This document shows positions 22,291 through 32,620 of a stretch of DNA of 64,000 nucleotides, piece after piece. The notes beneath the pieces were generated by a model. The model had not been told where the DNA came from, ran no database searches, and saw only the letters and a list, made by a program, of their open reading frames with translations. The stretch covers positions 13,759,533 through 13,823,532 of the forward strand of contig CM070566.1 in the NCBI GenBank assembly GCA_036346405.1, given 5' to 3'. Positions within the stretch are counted from its first letter, which is position 1; each line of letters begins with the position of its first letter. Made by a program: the position numbers and the translations under genes. The DNA comes from Phyllostachys edulis (Eukaryota; Streptophyta; Magnoliopsida; Poales; Poaceae).

Positions 22291-23114
22291 TCTTTGGATT
22301 CAAAAGAAGCTACAAATGCAGAGTGAGAGAAAAGACTGGGATCATGATACGGAGGCGAGTGACTCGCTCATGGAATTACCAATCATTTGATCCGGAGGTG
22401 TTATACAGAATGTGCAAAGGCGCTGGGGAGATAGCGTCTCCTCAACCTCATGATCTTGGCGGCGACGAAGATCATGAGGAGCCTCAATTGGAGGTGAAGC
22501 GATCGGCCAGTTCGGGAGCTTGGGCGGCTTTGTAGGGAACATCGACAGCAGGTGGAGGAAGCGATATCAAGTTCATCCTCATCTTCTTCAACAAAAATGC
22601 TCTCGGTCACCTAAAACATCGGATCTAACTCGGGGCTAGTCTCATCAAAAGTGACATTGCATGTCTCTGGACAATGTTAGTTTCAACATTTAAAACCGAA
22701 AACCCTCGAATGAGCGGGATAACCCGAAATAAACCATCACAAATCCTTGATTCAAATTTATACGGGTTTCTGTCTTAAGAATAAAACACTTCGATCCAAA
22801 TACTCGAAAGTGAGAGCGAGAGGGTTTTCGCCAAAACGAAGCTCATATGAAGTCTTGCCCAAAGACGGTCTCAAAAAGACATGGTTTGAAATATGGCAAG
22901 GCAGTAGCAATAGCTTGACCCAAAACCTCCTCGGTGTGCTATACTCATCCGGCATCGTTCTAGCCATCTCGACTAGAGTCTGTTCTTCCTTTCCACAGCG
23001 TCATTTTATTGTGGGGCGTGTGGAGAAAGAAGCGATGCTCAATACTGCGCTTCGGCACAAAAAGAGGTAAAAAGTATTCTTGAACTCCGTGCCATTATCA
23101 TCTGCGGATCACTC
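22291..23114 (-). pseudogene. Degenerate copia pol linker (integrase C-terminus to RT)
   Basis: No frame stays open for long, but minus-strand pieces such as the acidic linker near 22610-22540 and FGENPLALTFEYLDRSVLF near 22830-22760 are where a copia integrase C-terminus and linker should be. It is scored as decayed pol, not as a separate gene. Confidence 0.5.
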
Positions 23115-23700
23115 TCAAGGCACCGGGAAGTTCGAAGCCAAGCGAAGAACAAGGTCATGATAATGATCAAAAGTCTCATCCTTCGAAGCAAGAAAGAACA
23201 CCCAAGAGTATCTCGAAAAATCATCGACTATGACAAGAATGTACCATTTGCCACCGAGTGGCCGAACCCTAGCGGGACCAGCGGTATCCATATGAAGCAA
23301 GCTGTCGGTCCGTCGGTCATGACCATAGTCAATGGCGGGTGTGGCTGACAACACTTGCCATGCCTCTGAGCTTTATCTGACATCCTTGATGACTTTGAGT
23401 TTAGGCAAACCTCTCATGAGATCAAGGCCGCTAACTCGTGTCGGATGATCAAAACCAATGTGCCCCAACCGTCGATGCCAAAGCCAGATATCAGAAGAAA
23501 ATGCAATCAAACACTTAAGAGATCCGACAAGTGATTCGAGAAAAATCGACTCCAAAAATTCTACCAACTCTAGAAATCCCAAAAATGAGCTCACCAAAAG
23601 AATCAAGCACACGACAGGCATTCTTCTTAAAACGAGTCTCATAACCTTCATCGAGAAGCTGTGAGACAGAAAGAAGATTATACTTTAGCTTAGACACAAG
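23115..23700 (-). pseudogene. copia GAG-pre-integrase and integrase core
   Basis: The minus strand from 23697 reads KLKYNLLSVSQLLDEGYE, then IWLWHRRLGHIGFDHPTRVS (the HHCC zinc-finger region), then from 23350 MDTAGPARVRPLGGKWYILV and IVDDFSRYSWVFFLASKDET (integrase core with its first catalytic Asp). The pieces are in shifted frames and the remaining DDE residues are not readable, so integrase is inactive. Confidence 0.82.
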
Positions 23701-24387
23701 CGGCGTCCTTGAGAATGAACTTGTCGTTCACCACGATCCTCTGTTCCTTCAATGCGCCCTTGTGTATCATCTCCAAAGGTGATGAAGTCATCACTAGTTG
23801 ACCGCGTGAAAGAGGTGAACCATCTTGAGTCTCCGGTCATGTCGCGTGAACACCCGGAGTCAACGAACCATGTGTTCTTCCCCCTTCCGCGGCAAACCTG
23901 AAAATCAAAGAGCAAAAAACGATGTGTCTCAATCTGGGGTTAGTTAAAAGCGACTTGGGAACCCGATCTTGAGACACTCGTCTGAAAGTAGTATGCAAAG
24001 CAGATGTGCTATCCTTGACTTTATTAGCAGGTTCTATTATGAGCAATAGTAATGAAACATGAGATGCATCTGTCTAGGAACATGGTGATGAGCATGTGCG
24101 ACAAATCCTAAGCGAGTTCTTCTTTTGTACTTGACCATGTCTCTAAAAGCTCTAGGTTGATTAGATGACATTCTAGCAATATTTTTCTTAGCGTTCTTCA
24201 ACCTACGCCAATGAGAACTCAACCAAATGTCCACTCTTCTTGCAATAGGTACAATTGTATTTTGTACCCTTTGGGAGAAGCACCTTTTGCCTTAAAAGAA
24301 GGTTGGACAAACCTATGATTTAAAAGCAGTTTTTTGCGAGGTTGGGTTTTGAATTCAACTAAGCCGTTTTCCAAGACACGAATGACA
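23701..24387 (-). pseudogene. copia gag-pol junction (protease region)
   Basis: The minus strand near 23895-23800 reads GRGKNTWFVDSGCSRDMTGD, the retropepsin-like start with the DSG active site, followed by FTSFTRSTSDDFITFGDD. Upstream sequence is broken. The location between gag and pre-integrase fits a copia aspartic protease. Confidence 0.75.
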
Positions 24388-25221
24388 TTAGGCTTGGACA
24401 TGTCTGGCGAGTTGTATCCTAAACCTTAGCTTCTTAAAAGGAGTTTTAGATTTATCTAGAATCATGTTTAACTGTTTTTCACCATTAGAGAATCTTTCTA
24501 AAGTATCTTTGAGATAGACATTCTCTTTTTCAACATTAGCACATGATTCACAAGTCTTGCCCTTAATGGCTCTAGCATGTTTCTCCTTAAGATGAGCAAC
24601 TTCAAGGTTATAGGCAGCACAAGAGGCACAAGGTGTAGACTCAATTGTGTCCTTAAGCTTGGCATATTTAGCTCTAACTGCTTCTAGAATGTCCTTAACT
24701 TCATGTTCGCGTTCTAAGCAGAAAGAGCAAAAGCTAGATTTCACATTGCCAGAAGCATCTAACTTGCTAGACTCTAAGCATTTTTCACATGGAGCAGATT
24801 TAACATTAATTAGCTCAGTTCTAGCATTTTCAAGTTGATGCAAAGCAACATCATGAGTAGATTGTAGTTTAGACAATTCGGAGTGCAAAGTATGGCAGGA
24901 TGAACATTCATCAACATCTAGACTCTTAGCATTCACAAGCTCTAATGTCAAATTCTCGACTTGTGACTCTAGATCTTTGTTCCTAGCCATGGTGAACTCT
25001 AAAGCCTTATCTTGACTAAGCAATTGCTCATACATGTTATCGCATCTAGCAGAAAGAACATCATAGGAGAGAGGTACCTCATCGTCGTCATCGGCGTCGT
25101 GAGTCGGCCATGAAGCTTTATCTTTGGTGAAGTCCTTGGCCTTCCCTTCTTGTCTTGAGAATCTCCTCCTCCTTGTCCACCTCGCTCCCGGAGTCCACAT
25201 CGCTAATGGATTGATCTCCAA
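24388..25221 (-). pseudogene. copia gag C-terminal coiled-coil region with CxxC pairs
   Basis: A 277-codon open frame is rich in Lys/Glu/Leu with coiled-coil character (EFTMARNKDLESQVENLTLE and similar). It carries regularly spaced CxxC pairs: CSSC, CEKC, CSFC, CASC and CESC. An acidic patch (DADDDDEVPLSYD) precedes it. It sits downstream of the zinc-knuckle gag segment on the same strand and belongs to the element, not to a host gene. Long coiled-coil gag extensions are known in grass copia elements; the CxxC spacing is an observation, and no function is assigned. Confidence 0.7.
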
Positions 25222-26230
25222 AGCGGCAAGGACTCGGTGGCGACCTTCATGAGCTTGGCGACATCATACTTGGGCTTGCCCCTTTAGACTTCTTCCAGGC
25301 GGGCTTCTCATCCTTGCGGTTGCCCTTACCTTTCGGCTTAGGGCGGTTGGCGGATGTGATATAGCTCTCCACACTCATAGCATGTCACAGGGCCACCTCT
25401 CTTTCATTTCGACATTGTTATATGCCCGTGTGACTTTCTTGGTTAAAAGAGCTAAATCGGCCTCGGAAGACTCTCAAACTCTTCTTCTTGAATAGCGAGA
25501 TAAACACGCAAGAGAAAAAACAGAAGAAGACTCAGAAGAACCATCAAGAGTCCCTTTGAGAGGATCAACCACTAAAGCCATGTTATCCTTCTTAGGATTA
25601 CCGCCTCTCTTAATCTCATGAGTTTTTAGCTTGCTATAAAGCGGCTCAAAGTGAGATTAGAGAGTTCGACGTTTTCCTCTATGACAGTTGCCTTTATCTC
25701 CCACTCCTTGGTATTGATTGCGGCCAAGAGGTGGGTGGCATTCTCAGATTGAGAAAACTCAACGTCAATGACTCTCATCGATTGATCACCTTGTTAAAAG
25801 CAGTAAAGAGCGTCATCGATGCTCTCACGGGGCGCATCTCGAATTTGTTGTACTCTCGCTTGTAGACATTTTGACGCACTTGCTTGATGCAGGGGCGATC
25901 CCTCATGGTAAGTTTCGAGGGTGTGCCAAATCTCATGTCTTGATCATAAGATTGCAAATCTATCGTACTCTTGCCTACCAAGCCCGGCATATAGAAGGTT
26001 CTTTGCCTTGTTGTTGTTAGCCAAGAGAGTCACGGGCTTTGGCAGCGTAACAACCGAACAAAACAAGCGGGCTCGAACAACCTCCCATATAGCTTGTCCT
26101 TCGCTCTCAAGGAAGACTCAGTATGCGATTCTTCCAATAGGCATAGTCGAGCCCATCGAAGACATGCGCTTTGGTCGATACTTATCCATCGCCAAGTTCG
26201 GTTGACCGATTAAGATCAAGATTGAACTAG
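25222..26230 (-). pseudogene. copia gag N-terminal and zinc-knuckle region
   Basis: Minus-strand pieces read FDGLDYAYWKNR near 26165, LLANNNKAKNLLYAGL near 26000 and LQSYDQDMRFGTPSKLTMRD near 25950, the UBN2-type copia gag. Near 25390-25345 CYECGE followed by HIR is a CCHC zinc knuckle that has lost its last Cys. The frame is broken repeatedly. The polyprotein would start close to the PBS. Confidence 0.75.
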
Positions 26231-26245
26231 CAGGGCTCGATACCA
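26231..26245 (-). other. Primer binding site, initiator tRNA-Met type
   Basis: The minus strand reads TGGTATCGAGCCCTG two bases inside the 5' LTR. It matches the plant TGGTATCAGAGC primer site with one deleted A. This fixes the orientation of the element. Confidence 0.8.
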
Positions 26246-26247
26246 CT

Positions 26248-28277
26248 TGTTGGACCGAAAATGCGACTAGAGGGGGTGAATAGGAGCACGCTCACTTTTC
26301 ACAAATATTAGATTCAATACTAATCTCACTCCAATAGCTCTGAAGCTATGAAGATCAATAAACAAGTCAGTGGAAGACTTGTATTGAATCCAAACTACCC
26401 CAAAGCAAAAGACCAAAAACACGAACTCAAAATCCTCTTGGCGGTCCGACCGGCGTTATAAAAGCGATCGGACATTTGGGCGGTCGGCCGGCGGTTAAGG
26501 CGGTCGACCGCTCGATGATGATGACAAGCGCCTGATCAAAAAAAACCAAAACGGCAAAACTCAAATTGATCTAACTTTTGATCTCTGGCCAAACTCCACT
26601 TAAATGGACACACACCTTCTCAAAGATATTGTGAACCTATTCCAATCAAGGATCGCGAAATCCAAGCCAAGGTTCCTATCTTTTGCGGTTTGAGCAAAGC
26701 TAGGTCAAAACCGAGTAAAACTCAAAATATGATCTAGAGACTTGCTCGTGGGAGATTGATGATCAAGATGATCCTAGATGGATTCCCACAAGTCACAGCA
26801 AGTTAGATCAAGCCAAGAAACCAAGCAAAAACTCGAGAATCAAAGAAAGGCACCAAATCACCAAATAGAGAGAAAAAGAGAGAATAGATTGATCTTGAGA
26901 GAATTCTCTTTGGATTGATTTGATGGGTATTGGTTTACAGCCACTCCACCAATGGAGGACAAAGACTCAATACATGAGCACGAAATCCAATCAAACTCTC
27001 TAGAACCCTAACCTCCACTAATCCTCTCCCTAAGCAAATAGGGTTTCAAAAACAATGAAAGGGTTGAAGGGGGTGCAGCCACCTCCCTCCTCTATTTATA
27101 GTGGAGGCTTAGACTTTCTAGAAGATTGAACCCTAATGGGCTCCCGTTAAGGCCCACACACAAACGGGTCATATACGCACGCGTTTTAAAGCGCCGTCTT
27201 CATCTCTTGACCTAATCCACTTCATCTTGCGCCACCTTGTGCCGTGATTTGGCAAAAGGTCACTAAAGCGGTATTTGGTAAAATTACCAAAATACCCTCC
27301 TCGATCTTTTTGCAAAGACCGAGTCCCAACTGCGTGAAATATATCCATGCTTCACCACGTGTAGGTTGATCCTACAGCTCTCTTCATGTCGGCAAGTCTC
27401 TCCCATCCGGTTCCCACCGAAACCACCATGGCACTTGTACCGACTCATGCCGCTTGATCCAACTCGTCACCGGCTGCGCCTGATTCGGTCATCCTATCCA
27501 TACGTGCCATGCTTGAACCCGTTGACCTCACCCGGCATCCCCGATCGTTCTGGACCTCAGCTCTCTAAGCCTAGTCCCGATCATCCTCGCCGTTGACCGT
27601 CATTGATCTCCAAGCAACCTGCACAAACATAGACCAAGAAATCGTTTTAGGAACAAGTTCTTCACAACTTGACCCACGTTAGTCAAAACATGCATCATGC
27701 AACACATATGCCATAAAACCCATGAACTTGACCTAACTTCCAAACATCGCCGCCACGAAGGACGACGAAACAAGTCAAAACCAGGTCAAACCGGCCAGGT
27801 CAGACCGCCACCATGGCGGATCGACCGCCGCCTAACGGTTTGACCGCCACTGCTGGTCGGTCCGACCTTGGTGGGACTTAACCAAATTTCCATCCTTGAA
27901 ATCTGAAACCTACTGGAATTTTCAAACCAATAGAACTTTTATCTGGAGGCTCCAAAAATTATGAAACCAAGTGCAGAAGAACCCTCTCACTTGCCTACAC
28001 CTTCTATTTTTGGCTCGACTCCAAAATCAAAACATTGCAATGGCGGTCGGACCGCTCCATTGGCGGTCGACCGCCACTCTGCCGATCGGCCGCCAGCAGC
28101 CATTTCAGAAAAACCACTCAGGCATGGCTGGTCTGACGGCCACAATGGCCGGTCAGACCGCCAGAGGCCTGACAGACCTAGAACTTTGCCGAAAACACGT
28201 GATTCGACAAACCGTCAATGCCATTGCCAATTGTAACATCATCCTAAGATCACAGGAATATCCCCATGATATCCACA
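26248..28277 (-). repeat. 5' LTR of the copia element
   Basis: 2030-bp LTR colinear with 16992-19025 over its whole length, with small indels and point differences. TATA box at 27092-27101 on the minus strand. GGTCGACC-centred near-palindromes lie at 26475-26515 and 27785-28165; several have drifted to GGTCAGACC or GGTCGGACC forms. Confidence 0.88.
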
Positions 28278-28519
28278 AGAACCAATGGTAGGGTGGAAGG
28301 AATTAGGAGGAATGGTCCACTGGCGGCAGCATCGATGGCAGGAGAGGAGACAGGCATGGGTGGCGTGAGCGGGGAGAGGAGATGGGGAAAGAAGATGACG
28401 GGGCGGGGCTAGATGTAGGGCAGATATTTCGTGCAGTAGAGATGGGAGCTAAAATCGATCTGGGCGCTTTCATTGTGGATCTCACAGCTGAGAACGAGAA
28501 AGGCTAGCAACCGACCCAA
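28278..28519. other. Intergenic DNA
   Basis: Purine-rich sequence with no recognised gene. Confidence 0.4.
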
Positions 28520-29600
28520 GCAATCACTCGGGAGACTAAACAAAACACTCAGGATATATTTCCCCGAAGGTTGGCACTCGAGAAAAAGAGCTCGGGATAA
28601 ATTAGTCGGCTAAATTTTAGTTTCCTGAGTGTTTTAGGAATAAACACTCGAGAAACCTGTATTTCCCGTGTGCTTACCTTTACATTCGGGAGATGTTGAC
28701 CCACTGTAACGAAATATGTTCCCGAGTGCCAAACACTCGGGAATATGTGCCATGCATGGATACTAAGGCATCGCTTAGGCGACGCCTAAGCGTCGTCTGC
28801 GATAAGGCACGAGGAGAATAAAGCGCCGCCCTTACCGTTGCTCGTCGCCGTCTGGCGTTGGAAACGAATCCGAGCGGGAGGCGAACAGAGGCGGTCCGTC
28901 TTGGCTGGCAGGCGGGAGAGACCTCAGGCGGCGTCGGGGAGCAAGCGGGCAGAGGGGGAGCGAGGGACACCGGCGGTCGTCGAGGAGCGAGGAGGCCTCA
29001 CCTCCATCCAGCCTCCCTCGGAAGGGAGAGCTCCCGGCGAGGATCTGTGCCGCCGGAGTAGGGAAGGGGAGGAGGACGGGAAGGGTGAGGATCTGTAGCC
29101 ACCCTTGAGGTAGGAAAGGGGAGGAGGAGGGGGGAGGGAAGAGGATGCGCTTGCCGAGGTAGGAAAGGGAGGAGGGCGGAGATCTGAAGAGGATCTTTCG
29201 TGTTGGCCTTATGGCTTTGATATACAGAGGGTTGAGTCACGCATGCACAGTATGGGCTTGGGCCTGAATACATGATGGGTTAGACTTGAGGTTAGTCTTT
29301 TTATTTTTTATTTATTTGCTTTCTCTTCGCTGTTCTTCTTACGGTCTTCTTTCTTCTTCCACACTTGCTCTTCTTCTTTCACACCTCCAGATCTTCCTCT
29401 CCTGTAGGCGCCTTAAGAGTGCGTAAGGCGTCGCCTCGCCTCACGCCTTATCGTTTAAAAGGTGTGAGGGGGATGAGTCGTCTCGCCTCGCCTTACCGCC
29501 TTAATAACCATGGTGCCATATATACCAGAAATTGAAACTACACGTTGCTTATATTCCCGAGTATTGGACAAAAATGAACACTCAGGAATTAGCACGGGGA
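28520..29600. mobile_element. CACTA-like remnant with subterminal repeats, split by a TIR element
   Basis: CACTCGGGA or its complement TCCCGAGTG, with variants, recurs at about 28526, 28573, 28640, 28722 and 28734 and again after the insertion near 29551 and 29577. Clustered short subterminal repeats of this kind are typical of grass CACTA (En/Spm) elements. A CACTA terminal motif was not identified and no transposase is present, so the outer limits are approximate. Confidence 0.4.
28755..29512. mobile_element. hAT-like TIR element, 758 bp, nested in the CACTA-like remnant
   Basis: The left end CATGGATACTAAGGC and right end GCCTTAATAACCATG (complement CATGGTTATTAAGGC) are inverted repeats. 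The flanking octamers are GTGCCATG (28747-28754) and GTGCCATA (29513-29520), an 8-bp duplication with one difference, which fits hAT elements. Subterminal zones are rich in GGCG/GCC units (CGCTTAGGCGACGCCTAAGCG at the left is itself a palindrome). The GC-rich interior (28850-29200) opens Gly/Arg-rich frames with no recognisable domain. Confidence 0.65.
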
Positions 29601-30548
29601 CCTACATGTATAACCTAATTTTTCACATGTAGTAATCATTTCATATCAGTCCATTCATAGATTATCAAACAATCATGCATTAATTTTTCATAACAAACAA
29701 TACAACACAAACTAACATGTACCACATCCATAAACCATGTCATATATAGATTCGACAATAACATGTTCGAGTTCGATACACAACCACAAACCACTAGATA
29801 GCTCTTGACATCGATCCGCAACATGTTTGAGTTCAAATTGAAAACATCAAAACATCCAACAGTTACAAGAGTTCAACAACAAACTAGTTTAAATAACAAT
29901 TATATGTACATGATACGCCACCTTCCTATCATTCCATTCTCACCAATTACTTTTCCTTCAGCTTCCTGTGTTGATAGTGTGACCTCGTCCCAGAAACCCA
30001 CATAGCAAACACCTTTACCATGAGAACATCCATTAGAAAGCTACACAGACTCGTCAAATGTGATGGTTTACATAGATGTTGCATTTCTAAAAACCTTGAA
30101 GGCTCAAATACCTTTCCTATAGAAGAATTGACCATTCCAATAGGTTGATATAGATATTCAGTGAGCAAAACAGAGACTTCAAGCAAGCTGTCAAAATTAA
30201 GAATACAAAAACTAATCATGTCATTGCTTACTTTCAATTGTATTGACCAAGTCGAACTTAGAAAGTTGCTAAACCAGGAGTAACTTCTTGAAAAAAAGAG
30301 AATAAGCTAAAAATATTCAGTGAGCAAAACAAATTTGAAATGCTATGTGCTCTGTGATTTGTTAGAACAACTTTATTTTAGACACGCGATTTGACTAATC
30401 AAGTTCCAAACATACGGATCAAGTTCCACTAATATATCACCATCTATATTTGTGTACAAGAAGGATTTGGTGTATATGTTCTTTTGACCATCTTTCAAAG
30501 CAGATCAAAATAATCATAACTCAAACTTGGAACATACATATGAATGGG
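29601..30548. other. Intergenic DNA, no gene recognised
   Basis: AT-rich DNA. A 96-codon minus-strand ORF (30237-29947) has ordinary composition but no recognised domain and no splice context. Nothing else was seen. Confidence 0.4.
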
Positions 30549-30755
30549 TTTATACACACGCCATGAAGGGCGGTGTGCATCGAACCTAGGGCCATCTTGA
30601 TGGCTAGAGTTTATACACACCGCTTGCTGGCGGGCGGTGTGTGCAGGGGCCTAGGGCCATGCGCGGTGGCTAGAGTTTATACACACTTGCTGAAGGCGGG
30701 TGGTGCACCGGGGCCTAGGGCCATCTTGGTGGCTTTAGCTTATAGTAGGTCGTCG
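30549..30755. repeat. Tandem repeat, three units of about 70-80 bp
   Basis: Each unit starts TTTATACACAC, continues through a GGGCGGTG or GGGTGGTG block, and ends CTAGGGCCATNNNNNNGGCT (units near 30549, 30611 and 30677). It lies at the 3' side of the minus-strand gypsy element and may be part of its 3' untranslated region. Confidence 0.7.
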
Positions 30756-30779
30756 TGAGGTACTTGCTCACGTAGTCCT

Positions 30780-31110
30780 TTTGTCATTGCAACAAGTTCA
30801 CAAAGCTACACATTTGTACATCTTGCCGGTGTCCCTCAGGGGGGAGAGGAGGGTGGATGCGTGCCCGGCCTTGTGCCTTTGTACAAAATATGAAAAAAGA
30901 AACGCCTTCTAGGGGTAGAATCTGCGCAAGCTCTTAGCGTTCCAGGTATGCCCAAGCTGTTGTATACAGGGTGGCGATGTAGTGTCTGTAAGCCTTTGTG
31001 CTCTTGGTGATGATGTAGGGGCCCTCCTACTTGGACTCGAGCTTTCCTACTGTGGAGGGGTTAGCGACTCGTTTGAGGACCATGTCGCCCAGTGAGGGGC
31101 GGGGCCTCAC
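30780..31110 (-). pseudogene. gypsy pol C-terminal tail
   Basis: The minus strand near 31075-30900 reads KRVANPSTVGKLESK, then a GPYIIT-like piece, then KAYRHYIATL, consistent with the conserved tail after the integrase core that ends retrotransposon polyproteins. It is broken by frameshifts. Confidence 0.55.
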
Positions 31111-31992
31111 TTTTTGTTGTACGATCTTGCCATCTTGCGTCTGCGTATCTCACCATGGTTGAAATTGCTTCGACGCGGGCTTCTTCTAGGAGGTCGAGGG
31201 AGACTTCGTGGTTGGCAGGGTCGACGTCTTGTGTTGCTCGCAGAGATCTTGCGGCGAGCTCCCCAGGGGTCATTGCTTCGTCCCCGAACAACAGTTTGAA
31301 CGGGGAGAAGCCCGTGGCTCGAGTAGGCGTTGTGCGGAGGGCCCATAATGCCTTCTGTAGCTCTTCTGGCCAGAGTCCCCTCGGCAGGCCGACGAGGTGT
31401 TTGTTGAGGCCGGCGATGAGGTTGCCATTGGCCCGCTCCACGGCTCTGTTGGCCTCGGGATGGCCTACGGAGGCGAAGCGTATTGTGATGCCGAGGCCCT
31501 GACAGAACGCCTTGAAAACCGTAGAGTCAAACTGGGTGCCGTTATCGGTGACGACGTCCCGCGGCACCCCGTACCTGCAGACGATGTTCCTCCATGCAAA
31601 CCTCTGGGCCGCCGCGGCCGTGATTTTAGCGACGGGCTCCGCCTCCACCCACCTGGAGAAGTATTCTATGGCGACAAAGGCGAAGCGGAGGCTGCCCCTT
31701 GCAGCCGGGAAGGGGCCTATGATATCCAATCCCCATCGCGCGAAGGGCCAGACGGGGGGTAGCGGCTGAAGGGGCAATGCGGGCGCCCTCGGAATGTGAC
31801 TAGCCCATTGGCACCCTTGGCAATGCCGGACGAGGTCTTGGGCGTCCGGGCGCGGTTGGCGATCTGAGCCCTAGCGAAAAGGCTTTGCGGCGATGCTTGG
31901 GGGCTTAGTGCGCTCGCGTGATCTCCTCGTGGATATGCTTCAGCAGGTCCTTCCCTTCTTGGTGCGATATGCAGCGGAGAAAGGGGGTGCAC
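31061..31992 (-). pseudogene. gypsy integrase
   Basis: An open frame of 238 codons (31777-31061) reads PLQPLPPVWPFARWGLDIIG, then FVAIEYFSRWVEAEPVAKIT, VVTDNGTQFDSTVFKAFCQG, PEANRAVERANGNL and WALRTTPTRATGFSPFKLLF. The catalytic Asp (GLDIIG), Asp (VTDNGTQF) and Glu (NRAVERANG) of the DDE core can be read. The zinc-binding HHCC module upstream (31990-31780) is in another frame, so the full protein is not continuous. Confidence 0.88.
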
Positions 31993-32131
31993 ACACCCCC
32001 CTTGTACAAGTTGCCTTTTATGATGCGGTAGTTCCGGGAGCGATGCTTGAGTCTTCGCGCTTCCGCCGGATCTTCGGGCTCGTCACCTTGGAGGTAGTCG
32101 ATGATTGGCTTTCGCCAATCCGCTTCGTCGA

Positions 32132-32620
32132 TCAGCATGACAGGACGCGAGGCGCCTTGCCCAGCCGCTTAGGTTGGCTATTCGAGCTCGGCCCTTGTGC
32201 CTCGGGTACCGCCGGCTCCTCGTGATGCCGATCTGTGATGCCGTCAGAGAAGACTTCTGGCTTGGGGCGGTCGCCTGAGCTCGCCGCCTTGGCGAGTAGG
32301 TCAGCTGCTTCATTGTTGCCCCGGGGAATTGCTTGTATGGTGATGCCGAGGAAGCGACTTGCTGCGTCTCGCGCAGCCTTTAGATATCGTGCCATTTCGG
32401 GGTCCCTGGTCACGAAGCTCTTGTCGAAGTGGCCCGCCATGAGGCGGGAGTCGCTCTTGATTATAACGCGCTTGGCGCCCAGGGCTTTGGCTTTCCGAAG
32501 TCCCAGCAGTAGGGCCTCATACTCCGCGGCATTATTGGTTGTGGGGAAGTCAAGGCGTGCTGCGTATGACATGCTCCGTCCATCTGGGGCGACCAGTATG
32601 GCCACTGCGCCTGCTCCTGC
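32132..32620 (-). pseudogene. gypsy RNase H (RVT_3 type)
   Basis: The 157-codon frame reads MAILVAPDGRSMSYAARLDF, NNAAEYEALLLGLRKAKALG, VIIKSDSRLMAGHF and IPRGNNEAADLLAKAASSG. The acidic residues expected in RNase H (Glu in AAEYEAL, Asp in KSDSRL, Asp in EAADLLA) are present. The start of the domain lies upstream in a different frame (near 32640-32600). Confidence 0.85.

Larger units (their letters stand above)
16992..28277 (-). mobile_element. Ty1/copia LTR retrotransposon, 11.3 kb, degenerate
   Basis: LTRs of 2034 bp (16992-19025) and 2030 bp (26248-28277) start TGTTGGACCGAAAA and end TGATATCCACA. The flanking pentamers are AAAAC (16987-16991) and AGAAC (28278-28282), a target duplication with one difference. 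Coding sequence is on the minus strand in the order gag, GAG-pre-integrase, integrase, reverse transcriptase, RNase H, which is the Ty1/copia order. A PBS for initiator tRNA-Met lies beside the right LTR, so the right LTR is 5'. Gag-pol is broken by stops and frameshifts. About 1.7 kb between RNase H and the 3' LTR is non-coding. The long LTRs and extended gag resemble the SIRE/Maximus lineage, which is inferred. Confidence 0.9.
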
